A DNA stretch of 64,000 nt from Novipirellula aureliae (GTDB lineage: Bacteria > Planctomycetota > Planctomycetia > Pirellulales > Pirellulaceae). Position 1 is the stretch's first letter. The number at the start of each line of letters is the position of its first letter. The notes below the pieces were generated by a model. It had not been told where the DNA came from, did no database searches, and saw nothing but the letters and a program-made list of their open reading frames with translations. Positions 1 through 7,903 of the stretch are shown here, in pieces. The stretch spans positions 426,159-490,158 of the forward strand of contig NZ_SJPY01000006.1 of NCBI RefSeq assembly GCF_007860185.1. Reading direction: 5' to 3'. The position numbers were made by a program, and so were the translations under genes.

Positions 1-901
1 CGTCGATCCATGCGGCGATGCGACTTAGTAAGCGATGTTGCTCGATCATATCAGGCGTCTGAAACATCGAGCGAGCGAACATGAATTCCCAGGAAAGCGT
101 CGCTGCCTTTAACTTCATTTCATCCATTTCAAGTGGTTTGTTGTTCTCCACGATCGTAACGATATGTCCTTGAGGGCGAATCAGATCAGTCGCCGCCTTC
201 CAGTGCCCGTCGGTGTCGTTGAACAAGGCGATGTAGTCGACGTACTTCAAGCCGATCTTTTCGATCTGGGGTCGCAGTGGCTCGCGATGATTGATGACAT
301 AATCTGCGCCGAGCTTCTTTACCCAGTCGGAGGATTCAGGCCGCGATGCGGTCGTAACCACCGTCAAGCCAGCAATCTTTGCCAGTTGAATTGCAATCGA
401 CCCGACGCCTCCGGCTCCGCCAACAATTAAAATTGTTTTTCCTTCGTCGGATCCGTCGACATCAATGCCAAGCCGTTCAAAGAACGCTTCGTATGCCGTG
501 ATGGAGGTCAGAGGGAACGCGGCGGCGTGCGCAAAGTCGAGCGATTTCGGTTTATGTCCAACGATCCGTTCGTCAATCAAGTGAAATTCCGAGTTCGCGC
601 CTTGTCGAGTGATGTCACCCGCATAGAACACTTCGTCGCCTGGCTTGAACAACGTCACGTCGGGGCCGACCGCCTCGACGACACCCGCCGCATCCCAGCC
701 GAGAATTTTTGGCGACGCTTCAACGATGTCTTTGTTCGTTTCATTGGGAGCTCGAACTTTATAGTCCACCGGATTGACAGCGATCGCTTTGACGGCCACC
801 AATAAATCTCGCCCGGATGGTTCTGGTTTGTCGAGTTCAATATCCATTAGTGATTGGGGATCGTCAATCGACAAGTAGCGAGTGAGTGCAATCGCTTTCA
901 T
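1..901 (-). CDS. Zinc-binding alcohol dehydrogenase / quinone oxidoreductase family protein (C-terminus cut by window edge)
   Basis: A continuous minus-strand frame runs from an ATG at 901 off the left edge, giving about 300 residues. It begins MKAIALTRYLSIDDPQSL, has the GroES-like N-terminal part (AVNPVDYKVR, GWDAAGVVEAVG) and a Rossmann NAD(P)H motif (VGGAGGVGS). This matches the medium-chain dehydrogenase/reductase superfamily, ZADH/QOR branch. No structural zinc Cys cluster is visible, as expected for the quinone-oxidoreductase type. An in-frame ATG at 913 is an alternative start. GGAAG lies just upstream of 901, and family members usually begin near MKAI. By family length about 30 residues are missing. 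The substrate cannot be predicted. Confidence 0.85.
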   Translation of the reverse strand, partial: MKAIALTRYLSIDDPQSLMDIELDKPEPSGRDLLVAVKAIAVNPVDYKVRAPNETNKDIVEASPKILGWDAAGVVEAVGPDVTLFKPGDEVFYAGDITRQGANSEFHLIDERIVGHKPKSLDFAHAAAFPLTSITAYEAFFERLGIDVDGSDEGKTILIVGGAGGVGSIAIQLAKIAGLTVVTTASRPESSDWVKKLGADYVINHREPLRPQIEKIGLKYVDYIALFNDTDGHWKAATDLIRPQGHIVTIVENNKPLEMDEMKLKAATLSWEFMFARSMFQTPDMIEQHRLLSRIAAWID

Positions 902-1007
902 GGTTTCTTCCATATTGAGTAGGTACTTCCGAAAAATGAGTGAGTTTGAAGGGGTGACGGTGTTTGGTTGTTGTGTGCGTGACAGCGTACAAGAAGGGGC
1001 ACAGTGC

Positions 1008-1598
1008 TTAAAATCCTTGGCGATCACCGGTCACGGGCATACCTGAGTAATGGACATGAACAATTCGCCATCCGTGCACTGTCTTCTTCAGTACCTGCGT
1101 CTCACGACCTTGAGTGCGTATGGTCGACAAATCCTTTCGCATCGTGGCATCGAACGTCCAGTAGAATTCTACCCAGGCCGCGTTGCCAATGACATGAACG
1201 ACGAGATCGCGGATCTTTAAACTTCGCTTTGAAAAATTGGCTCCCATCGTCTTTTCGTAAAAGTTGATCCTTATCTCGTCCCAGCCGTGCTGGTGACCGC
1301 GTGGCTGAATGAAAGAGACATCGTCACTCGTTTGCCATACCTTCGTTGCCAAATCAATGTCCGCCGTATCGATCGATTTTGCGTAACGATCGATTAACTC
1401 GCGTACTGCTGCCTCGTCGGTCATGTTGCCCTCTTCAGTTTGACTCCATGCCATCGCGGGCGCAAACAATGAAGAAACGAGCATCAACAAACCGACGGTT
1501 AGGTTCCGCAGCCAAGCCATTTGGCGATGCGAAGCACACGTGCCCTGGTTCATTGTGTTGTCACACGACACATTGTGTGTGAGTAAAACGTCGATCAT
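1008..1598 (-). CDS. Secreted SnoaL/NTF2-like domain protein
   Basis: This 196-aa protein has a hydrophobic export segment (LTVGLLMLVSSLFAPAMA) followed by a roughly 130-residue alpha+beta domain of SnoaL/NTF2 type: DEAAVRELIDRYAKSID, a central WDEIRINFYEK and a C-terminal WRIVHVHYS strand. The family includes small hydrolases, isomerases and non-catalytic binding domains, so no reaction can be assigned. The ATG at 1598 has AAAGGA about 8 nt upstream and is chosen. It leaves a long n-region, and the internal ATG at 1520 would give a more standard 170-aa signal-peptide protein. It stands alone next to the MDR oxidoreductase on the same strand. Confidence 0.75.
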   Translation of the reverse strand: MIDVLLTHNVSCDNTMNQGTCASHRQMAWLRNLTVGLLMLVSSLFAPAMAWSQTEEGNMTDEAAVRELIDRYAKSIDTADIDLATKVWQTSDDVSFIQPRGHQHGWDEIRINFYEKTMGANFSKRSLKIRDLVVHVIGNAAWVEFYWTFDATMRKDLSTIRTQGRETQVLKKTVHGWRIVHVHYSGMPVTGDRQGF

Positions 1599-1623
1599 CG
1601 GTTATTCCTTTCTGTTTGTGGAG

Positions 1624-1735
1624 CTAGTGCATTTAATTCTGACGTGGCTGGGGCTTCCAGCCCCCGTTGAGAAGAACGCTGTGGCTAGAAGCCACAGCCA
1701 CGAAACACGCAGCCTGCGGCATTTTGCAAAATGCT
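1624..1735. repeat. CTAG-ended hairpin repeat, copy 1 (MITE-like)
   Basis: This element of about 112 bp begins CTAGTGCATTT and ends AAAATGCT before the next CTAG, so its ends are inverted. Inside it are two arms, GTGGCTGGGGCTTCCAGCC and a near-complementary GGCTAGAAGCCACAGCCAC, which would fold into a long stem. Copy 2 follows immediately and shares the CTAG boundary. No coding function is seen in the roughly 400 bp between the flanking genes. Confidence 0.8.
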
Positions 1736-1852
1736 CTAGTGCATTTTGAATTTTGACGTGGCTGGGGCTTCCAGCCCCAGTTGAGAAGAACGCTGCGGCT
1801 GGAAGCCACAGCCACGAAACACGCAGCCTACGGCATTTTGCAAAATGGTCTA
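1736..1852. repeat. CTAG-ended hairpin repeat, copy 2 (MITE-like)
   Basis: This is a head-to-tail duplicate of the preceding element, about 117 bp long. It starts CTAGTGCATTTTG and ends AAAATGGTCTA. The arms GTGGCTGGGGCTTCCAGCC and GGCTGGAAGCCACAGCCAC are complementary apart from one mismatch. Related copies lie at 5900 and, strongly shortened, at 9524. Confidence 0.8.
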
Positions 1853-1998
1853 AAAGATATCGGATCATTGGACGAATTCGTGGGCTGGGAAAACGCCGGG
1901 TAAGTTATTTTGGGCATGGCATGCTTGAGGAAACCTATCACTATCTCTCGCTGGGAATCCAAGAATTCACTCACATACTCTTCGGAGGAAGCTGCTTT

Positions 1999-4245
1999 TC
2001 AGTCCGGCTCGACGCTGCTCATATCCCAAACGCGAATCGTTCCGTCACGGCTGCTGGTGGCAATGCGATGAGCGACGCGGTCGAGGGAAACGTTGTGGAC
2101 GGCTGAGGAATGCCCACGAAGGGTTGTGATCGGCTTACCACTTTCTAAATCCCAAACCCGGGCCGCGCCTCCCTGTTCGCCGGTGACCAAGTGTGTGCCT
2201 TCGCCACAGAAGGAAACGCCCCAAATATCTCCTTCGCTTCCCTTTAGATTCGATACCTCTTTGCCTGTATCCGTGTTCCAAACACGAACATTGGCGTTCC
2301 AACCTACCGAGGCAATCAATGAGCCTTTGGGAGCAAATCTGACGCCGTAGATCGGGCCGTCGTGGCCTGACATCGCGTTACGTTCCACTAGTGTTTCAGC
2401 ATCAAAGATGCGAACAACCTTGTCACTTCCAACACTTGCAATCAGCTTGCCGTCACTTGAGTAGTCGACACCGAGGATCGAACCCGGATGGTTTTTACTT
2501 GCGACTTCTTCGCCACTATCGATGTCGTAGACGTGGATCGTACCTTCACGGTCGCCCGCGACGATTCGGCTACCATTGGGCGAAAACACCGCGGTGCGAA
2601 CGGAATTCATCGCCTTCCACTCTTTGACAAGTTCAAAGTTTTTCGAATCCCAAATTCTTACCGTTTCATCGTCGCCACTGGTCATCAACAATGGTCGTGT
2701 GGGATGGTACGCAACCATCCATACAATGCCACGATGCGCATTGAAACTTTTCAGCAGTTTCTGGTTGTCGATATCCCATATCCGCACACTTCCATCTTCG
2801 ATTGCCGCTGCTAATTGTTTGCCATCCGGCGCGAAATCGGAGGACCAAACCACTCCCGGATTATCGGGTAAGACAACCGAAGGGAAGTCATCGCCAGCGT
2901 CGGAGCGTAGCATTAGGATGCTTGCAACCACTAAGCTAAGCACCCCAAACGCGCCCGCGAACCATGCCGCCATCACCCAACGACGCTCCAAACGACGGTA
3001 GCTTCCCGAAAGTTTCTTCACTTCGCGAGCAGCCACGGCGGGAACTTGCAGAGGCGAAATGGGGCCATATCCGTTGACAATGGACGCCAGCGCCGTGGCG
3101 ACGGCCGGAGCCGACTCAGGCCGGTCATCAGGTTTCTTCGCTAGTAGCGACATGATCAGATCCGACAAGGGACGGGTGATTCCAGCATTGACTTTGTGCG
3201 GCGGATCGGGAATGGTGTTCATGATGTTTTGCATCACTCCAAGCGCCGACGGCGCTTGGAAGGGGGCCACGCCGGTGGCCATTTCGTACATCACCGCACC
3301 GAGCGAAAACAGATCGCTCCGTTCATCGGCAGATTCGCCCAACGTTTGCTCGGGTGACATATAAAGCGGCGTACCGGTGACCATGCCTGTCTTGGTCAGC
3401 TTTACATCGTCGGTCGCTCGCGCGAGTCCAAAATCGGTCAACTTTACGCGGTCCGTTTCCGCCTCGATCATGATGTTCGCCGGTTTGATGTCGCGGTGAA
3501 CCATCTCTCGCTTGTGCGCCGCCGATAAACCCGCCGCAACCTGCATCCCGATCCTAGCGACGTCATTGGGCGGCAGCGGTTGGCCATCACGCATACGGCT
3601 TTCCAGCGTATCACCTTCGATCAGTTGCATGACCAAATAGGCGACCTCGCCTTCCTGGGCCTTGGCAACTTGGTACATCGGCACAACGTGTTCGTGTGAA
3701 ATCGCGGCCGCAGCTCGTCCTTCACGACAAAACCGTTGCTTAGCAATGTCGTTGGCTTGATATTGAGGATTCAGCACCTTGATCGCAACGCTCCGATGCA
3801 AATGGGTATCAAACGCATCTAGTACGATCCCCATTCCGCCGCGTCCGATCACACGAGCGATCTGGAAATGATGTAGCTTGCCGATATAGGCGGGGTCGTC
3901 CGAGGGTTCAAGAAAATCAAGATCGCCCACAGGCGAGGATTTTGCCAGCGTCTCAAGCGACGACGGATCTTTCGTGAAATCCGCTACCTGACCGCTCAAA
4001 AGATCCTTTTCAACGAGAGTCATCGCCTGCCAATAATTCGACTCGTTCGGTGGGTTCAAATCGCGTGCAGCAGCCACCAGAGATTCGACAGGGATTTCTC
4101 CTGTTGCCTCGGTTTGTAGAGTCGTCTGACACGCCGTACAGTCCCCCACGTGATCGGTCAATCGATCGTTGTCTTGATCCGACAACGTGCCACGGATCAA
4201 ACCACTGAGTTGTGCGATGGTGGGACAAGCGGTTGGTATAGGCAT
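1999..4245 (-). CDS. Membrane Ser/Thr protein kinase with N-terminal zinc motif and seven-bladed WD40 propeller
   Basis: The protein is 748 aa. Residues 1-45 hold a zinc-binding anti-sigma-like motif (C7, and H32-x3-C36-x2-C39). Residues about 126-390 form a Hanks-type kinase: GRGGMG loop, VAIK with K156, HRD at 250-252, DFG at 271-273, and an activation segment ending GTPLYMSPEQ. A transmembrane helix lies at about 423-446. The rest contains seven WD40 repeats, each ending in VRIWD-like strands, enough for one closed propeller. The topology implies a cytosolic kinase and zinc finger with an exported sensor propeller. The gene follows an ECF sigma gene by 37 nt, so it probably regulates or is regulated by that sigma factor. 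No good ribosome site precedes the ATG. Confidence 0.93.
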   Translation of the reverse strand: MPIPTACPTIAQLSGLIRGTLSDQDNDRLTDHVGDCTACQTTLQTEATGEIPVESLVAAARDLNPPNESNYWQAMTLVEKDLLSGQVADFTKDPSSLETLAKSSPVGDLDFLEPSDDPAYIGKLHHFQIARVIGRGGMGIVLDAFDTHLHRSVAIKVLNPQYQANDIAKQRFCREGRAAAAISHEHVVPMYQVAKAQEGEVAYLVMQLIEGDTLESRMRDGQPLPPNDVARIGMQVAAGLSAAHKREMVHRDIKPANIMIEAETDRVKLTDFGLARATDDVKLTKTGMVTGTPLYMSPEQTLGESADERSDLFSLGAVMYEMATGVAPFQAPSALGVMQNIMNTIPDPPHKVNAGITRPLSDLIMSLLAKKPDDRPESAPAVATALASIVNGYGPISPLQVPAVAAREVKKLSGSYRRLERRWVMAAWFAGAFGVLSLVVASILMLRSDAGDDFPSVVLPDNPGVVWSSDFAPDGKQLAAAIEDGSVRIWDIDNQKLLKSFNAHRGIVWMVAYHPTRPLLMTSGDDETVRIWDSKNFELVKEWKAMNSVRTAVFSPNGSRIVAGDREGTIHVYDIDSGEEVASKNHPGSILGVDYSSDGKLIASVGSDKVVRIFDAETLVERNAMSGHDGPIYGVRFAPKGSLIASVGWNANVRVWNTDTGKEVSNLKGSEGDIWGVSFCGEGTHLVTGEQGGAARVWDLESGKPITTLRGHSSAVHNVSLDRVAHRIATSSRDGTIRVWDMSSVEPD

Positions 4246-4282
4246 GATAGATTTTTACAGAAACGTATTGTCGTAGATCTTG

Positions 4283-4885
4283 TTAAAATTCTTCCGCGAG
4301 CAGTCGTTCAATCTCGCTACGCAGTTTCGCCGTCACTCGGCTACGCGCAACATAGACCGCTCCTTTCGACAAGCCAATTTTCGCACCAACCTCCTCTGCC
4401 GAGCGTCCTTCGATCGCAGTCAACTCAAACGCAGCCCAGGTGTTGGGTTCGATCGTTGGTTTCAAAGTTTCCATCGCGACCGCGGCCAGTTGTCGTTGGT
4501 GTTCGAGTTCCCATTGAGCATCCAAGTCGCTGCGTCCATCACTCGCTTGGCCAAGCATTTCGTGTTGGTCGGTTTCATTGCCAATTGGCCCTAATCGTTT
4601 TCGCTTTGCAAAATAGGTCGACAACTTATTGCGAGTGATCGTGAACAACCAAGCTCGAAAGCCGCCTTTTTCTTTCTGATAGTCGAGTCGATCAATCGCC
4701 ATCCCAACGCTTCGCATCACATCCTGAACTAAATCGGAAGCATCCGCATCCTGCAAGCCTCGACTACGAGCAAAACGATAAATCATTGGGCCGTAGTCGC
4801 GAACAAATTCGCTCCAAGCATCCCCATTGCCTCGATCGCGGAGTCGCAGCAATAACGTCGATCGCGTTGGTGGGGATCCTGTCAT
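4283..4885 (-). CDS. ECF-type RNA polymerase sigma factor (sigma-70 family)
   Basis: This roughly 200-aa protein starts MTGSPPTRSTLLLRLRD, a common opening in planctomycete ECF factors. Upstream in-frame starts up to 4930 exist but look like leader sequence. Region 2 includes DADASDLVQDVMRSV and FRAWLFTITRNKL. Region 4 carries a helix-turn-helix (EGRSAEEVGAKIGLSKGAVY). Such factors direct RNA polymerase to dedicated promoters. The next gene downstream, 37 nt away, is the kinase with an anti-sigma-like HxxxCxxC motif, which suggests that the kinase senses a signal and controls this factor. No dedicated small anti-sigma gene is present. Confidence 0.92.
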   Translation of the reverse strand: MTGSPPTRSTLLLRLRDRGNGDAWSEFVRDYGPMIYRFARSRGLQDADASDLVQDVMRSVGMAIDRLDYQKEKGGFRAWLFTITRNKLSTYFAKRKRLGPIGNETDQHEMLGQASDGRSDLDAQWELEHQRQLAAVAMETLKPTIEPNTWAAFELTAIEGRSAEEVGAKIGLSKGAVYVARSRVTAKLRSEIERLLAEEF

Positions 4886-5003
4886 ACAATGCCTCGGGTG
4901 AAAAGAATGGACACGCTGCATTGTAACCATTAATTATCAGCCGGCGAAGTCGACACGATCCCAATGCGAGCGGAGCACTGATACGCCCCGCTACGCCAGG
5001 GGC

Positions 5004-5753
5004 TCATGCCGGGCTTTCTTGCCTATCCGCTTCGACAACGTTCTCAGCAAAACTCTGGTATGCATTACCGACTTGCGTGGCCATCGAATCAGGCCAAGCG
5101 TGAAAATGGCCATCGGCGATGGCGTCAAAAATCGCTGTCGCGACTAAATCGGGTGATTCCGCGATCTTGTCGAAGCCCGCTGCAGCTCCCATTTCGGTGT
5201 CAATCGGCCCAGGATGAACGCTGACGACATGCGTACCTTGTTCGCTGAGCGAGCCTCGCAACCCCTGGGTAATCGCATAGCTAGCCGCCTTCGACGCGCA
5301 ATAGGTCGCGAAATGGGGAAAGGTCTTGACGGACGCGACGCTATTGAGCTGTGCGAATGCTCCACCACCGTTCGCTTTCAAGACGGGAGCAAACGCTTGT
5401 GCGACCCGTATCAGGCCGTAAACATTCGTATTCATCTCAAACTGTAAATTTTCGATCGCATCGCCCGCGACCGCCGAAGCCGTCTTCATCACTCCCGCAT
5501 TATTAACGACGACGTCAACATCCGTTGCGGTCTCTGCCGCAGCTACGATCGATGCAGGGTCATTCAAATCAAGCCGAATCGGTACGACCCGATCTCCATA
5601 TTCAGCAACCAGCGGGTTGGCGGAATCGACGTTTCGCACGGCTGCATAGACCTTCACTGCTCCCCGGCGAATTGCCTCCTTCAGAATCGCTTTTCCAATC
5701 CCGCGATTCGCCCCAGTCACCAAAACGGTTTTGTTCTTTATGTCAAATGCCAT
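5004..5753 (-). CDS. Short-chain dehydrogenase/reductase (SDR) family oxidoreductase
   Basis: This 249-aa classical SDR has the cofactor motif TGANRGIG at 13-20, the structural NNAGV at 84-88, and the catalytic set S138, Y151, K155 in YCASK. A Rossmann fold binding NAD(P)H is expected, and the enzyme should be cytosolic. AGGA sits 9 nt before the ATG at 5753, which supports that start. The substrate is not predictable from sequence. It is transcribed alone, since the neighbouring sigma gene is separated by about 118 bp. Confidence 0.93.
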   Translation of the reverse strand: MAFDIKNKTVLVTGANRGIGKAILKEAIRRGAVKVYAAVRNVDSANPLVAEYGDRVVPIRLDLNDPASIVAAAETATDVDVVVNNAGVMKTASAVAGDAIENLQFEMNTNVYGLIRVAQAFAPVLKANGGGAFAQLNSVASVKTFPHFATYCASKAASYAITQGLRGSLSEQGTHVVSVHPGPIDTEMGAAAGFDKIAESPDLVATAIFDAIADGHFHAWPDSMATQVGNAYQSFAENVVEADRQESPA

Positions 5754-5899
5754 CGATTTTATTCCTTTGTCGTCGCTGTTTTGCTGTATTTCCCCACGAT
5801 CGTGGTTCTCAAAAGGGATTACCAGCCAATTCCAGTGATCTTACAGGAATCTCGAAAAAAACTTCTTGTCATTTCAACGCGGAACACGCTGTCCAACGC

Positions 5900-6025
5900 C
5901 TAGTGCATTTTGATTTTTGATGTGGCTGGGGCTTCCAGCCCCAGTTGAGAAGAATGCTGCGACTGGAAGCCACAGCCACTAAACACGCAGCCTACGGCAT
6001 TCTGCAAAATGCTCTAGTGCATTTC
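5900..6025. repeat. CTAG-ended hairpin repeat, copy 3
   Basis: The CTAGTGCATTTT start, the GTGGCTGGGGCTTCCAGCC and GGAAGCCACAGCCAC arms and the AAAATGCTCTAG end are all present. A second partial CTAGTGCATTTC follows at 6014. It lies in the 485-bp gap between the SDR and sulfatase genes, and no gene is visible in that gap. Confidence 0.78.
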
Positions 6026-6115
6026 GTTTTTTCGTAAGACGGGCATGGTTTGCTCAAAAGCTTCGTTTTTGAGCGGATTCAAGGTTATCCCCTTTTCGTT
6101 CCTACGTTCGTCAAA

Positions 6116-6190
6116 TACGCCAACGGCGTTAAACAACACAGCCCAGGGTTAAGGTTTTGCGAGCGAAGCATAGCAAACCGCAACCCTGGG
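6116..6190. repeat. CCAACGGCGTTA / CCAGGGTT dispersed palindromic repeat
   Basis: The stretch TACGCCAACGGCGTTA is followed by CCCAGGGTT and, 40 bp later, by AACCCTGGG, forming an imperfect hairpin. The same set of blocks occurs in reverse orientation at 21079-21159. It lies just downstream of the sulfatase stop and could also act as a transcript 3' structure. Confidence 0.6.
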
Positions 6191-6238
6191 ATTGGGACGC
6201 GACCACGCCCCCGTTCCCGCTTGATCGTCCCCAATGCG

Positions 6239-7813
6239 TTAGTCAGCCTGTTTCGGCACGACGGATTTCCATCCCGCATTCAGTTGTGCAGCAAGTTGGA
6301 CTACGACTTCGCGGTTTTCCTTTTGGTCGGCGACGTTGTTGTTTTCTTGGGGATCCAATTGAAGGTCGTAAAGTTCTCGAGCAACGATTTCGTTGTCGTT
6401 CTTTTTCTTCCATTCGACGTAGCGATATCGTTCGGTTCGGATACATCGGCCCATATAGGCCACGTTGTCCGGAGCGATCCAGATTCCATCACGCAAAAAC
6501 TGGCTGAAAACCGCCTCCTTCCATGGCAGGTCGCATTTTTCAAGTAGCGGGGCAAAGCTATTTCCTTCGAGTTCCTCACGCAATGGCACATCGGCCAATT
6601 CGCACAAAGTAGGGTAGACATCAACGAACTCGACCAGTCGATCACACTGTTTCCCATTTTCCTTTGCGTCCGGTGCGCGAACGATCAACGGCACATGCGT
6701 GTCGATTTCATAATTGGTCATCTTGCACCAACTATTGTGCTCTCCAAGCTTCCAGCCATGGTCGCCCCACAAAACGACAATGGTGTTTTTATCGAGATTG
6801 AGGTCTTTCAATGTATCAAGCAACCGACCAACTTGAGCGTCGATGTAGCTGACCGATGCAAGGTAACCGTGCTTTAACAACCGAGCCTGGTCGTCAGGGA
6901 ACGAGCCTTCATGCGGGCGAGGTTGATGTTCGAAGTCTGTATAACCGCGAATTTCTCGAGCGGTATTAACGGCCATGATTGGAGCGTTTTTCGGAAGAAA
7001 ACGATTTTCCGCCAAGCGAATCTTATCGCGATCGTACATGTCCCAATACCGTTTCGGGACATTGAATGGAAGATGCGGCCGATAGTATCCAACCGCCAGG
7101 AAGAACGGTTTGTCACCGCTTGCCAATTTGCCCATTTTCTCGATCGCGACAGAGGTCTGGGCACCATCGAAATAGGCGTCATCTGGAAGGTCGACGTTTT
7201 CCGTCGCAACATGCTTGAGATACCACTTGCCAAAGGGGTCGATTCGACGCGTATCTCCTTCGGCAATCAATTCCTGCTTCCGCTGTTCAAGCCAAGCCAC
7301 GTTTTCCTTGGCGCGATAGACTGCGTCGGGATCAAAAGGATAGCCGTCAATATTGAGCTTGGGTTCGCTCCATGAACCGGGATCCTGAATGTCGTTGTGA
7401 AAAATCTTGCCGATTCCGACGGCATGGTAGCCGTTTTTCATGAACTGCTGCGTAAGCGTTACAGCATCGGGCTTGGCCGTACGGAAATCGGTACTCAAAT
7501 CCCAAACTCGAATCGTGTCTGGGCGCAGTCCCGTCATTAAACTGGCTCGCGATGGATTGCAAACCGCTTGTTGACAATACGCCCGTGTGAACGTCACTCC
7601 GGATTCAGCCAACCGATTGATGTTTGGACTCTTGGCGATCGTTGAACCATAACATCCAAGTTCCGGACGTAAATCGTCAATGGCAATGAACAATACGTTG
7701 GGTGAGGTCTCCTCCGAAGGCTCCGCACCTACAGATACCGCCCCCAAAAAGGAGAAGGTGAAGCCGATGAGTGTGAAGCGTACAAAAGTTGGTATCATCG
7801 TTCTCGTCTTCAT
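6239..7813 (-). CDS. Secreted sulfatase (iduronate-2-sulfatase-like)
   Basis: This 524-aa protein has a signal peptide (about 1-30, ending SVGA) and a sulfatase domain starting NVLFIAIDDLRPELGCYG, with metal ligands D46 and D47. The formylglycine motif is C85-NPSR-ASLMTG, where Cys85 would be converted by a formylglycine-generating enzyme. The later GDHGWKLGEHNSWCK segment is characteristic of the iduronate-2-sulfatase-like subgroup. It should hydrolyse sulfate esters of sulfated polysaccharides outside the cytoplasm. A second sulfatase lies 90 bp upstream on the same strand, so the two may be co-transcribed. The exact glycan is unknown. Confidence 0.93.
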   Translation of the reverse strand: MKTRTMIPTFVRFTLIGFTFSFLGAVSVGAEPSEETSPNVLFIAIDDLRPELGCYGSTIAKSPNINRLAESGVTFTRAYCQQAVCNPSRASLMTGLRPDTIRVWDLSTDFRTAKPDAVTLTQQFMKNGYHAVGIGKIFHNDIQDPGSWSEPKLNIDGYPFDPDAVYRAKENVAWLEQRKQELIAEGDTRRIDPFGKWYLKHVATENVDLPDDAYFDGAQTSVAIEKMGKLASGDKPFFLAVGYYRPHLPFNVPKRYWDMYDRDKIRLAENRFLPKNAPIMAVNTAREIRGYTDFEHQPRPHEGSFPDDQARLLKHGYLASVSYIDAQVGRLLDTLKDLNLDKNTIVVLWGDHGWKLGEHNSWCKMTNYEIDTHVPLIVRAPDAKENGKQCDRLVEFVDVYPTLCELADVPLREELEGNSFAPLLEKCDLPWKEAVFSQFLRDGIWIAPDNVAYMGRCIRTERYRYVEWKKKNDNEIVARELYDLQLDPQENNNVADQKENREVVVQLAAQLNAGWKSVVPKQAD

Positions 7814-7903
7814 TTGTTCTTGCGTTTGAAAATGGTACTTAGCGGGATGTCGATCGGGTGCGATGAACCATCGTCAACGACGGATAGCCCATCACTTACT
7901 TTT

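Noticed and set aside
1602-1868. Minus-strand open frames of 60-88 aa
   Set aside because: They run through the two CTAG-ended repeat copies and duplicate the same peptide, so they are repeat sequence.
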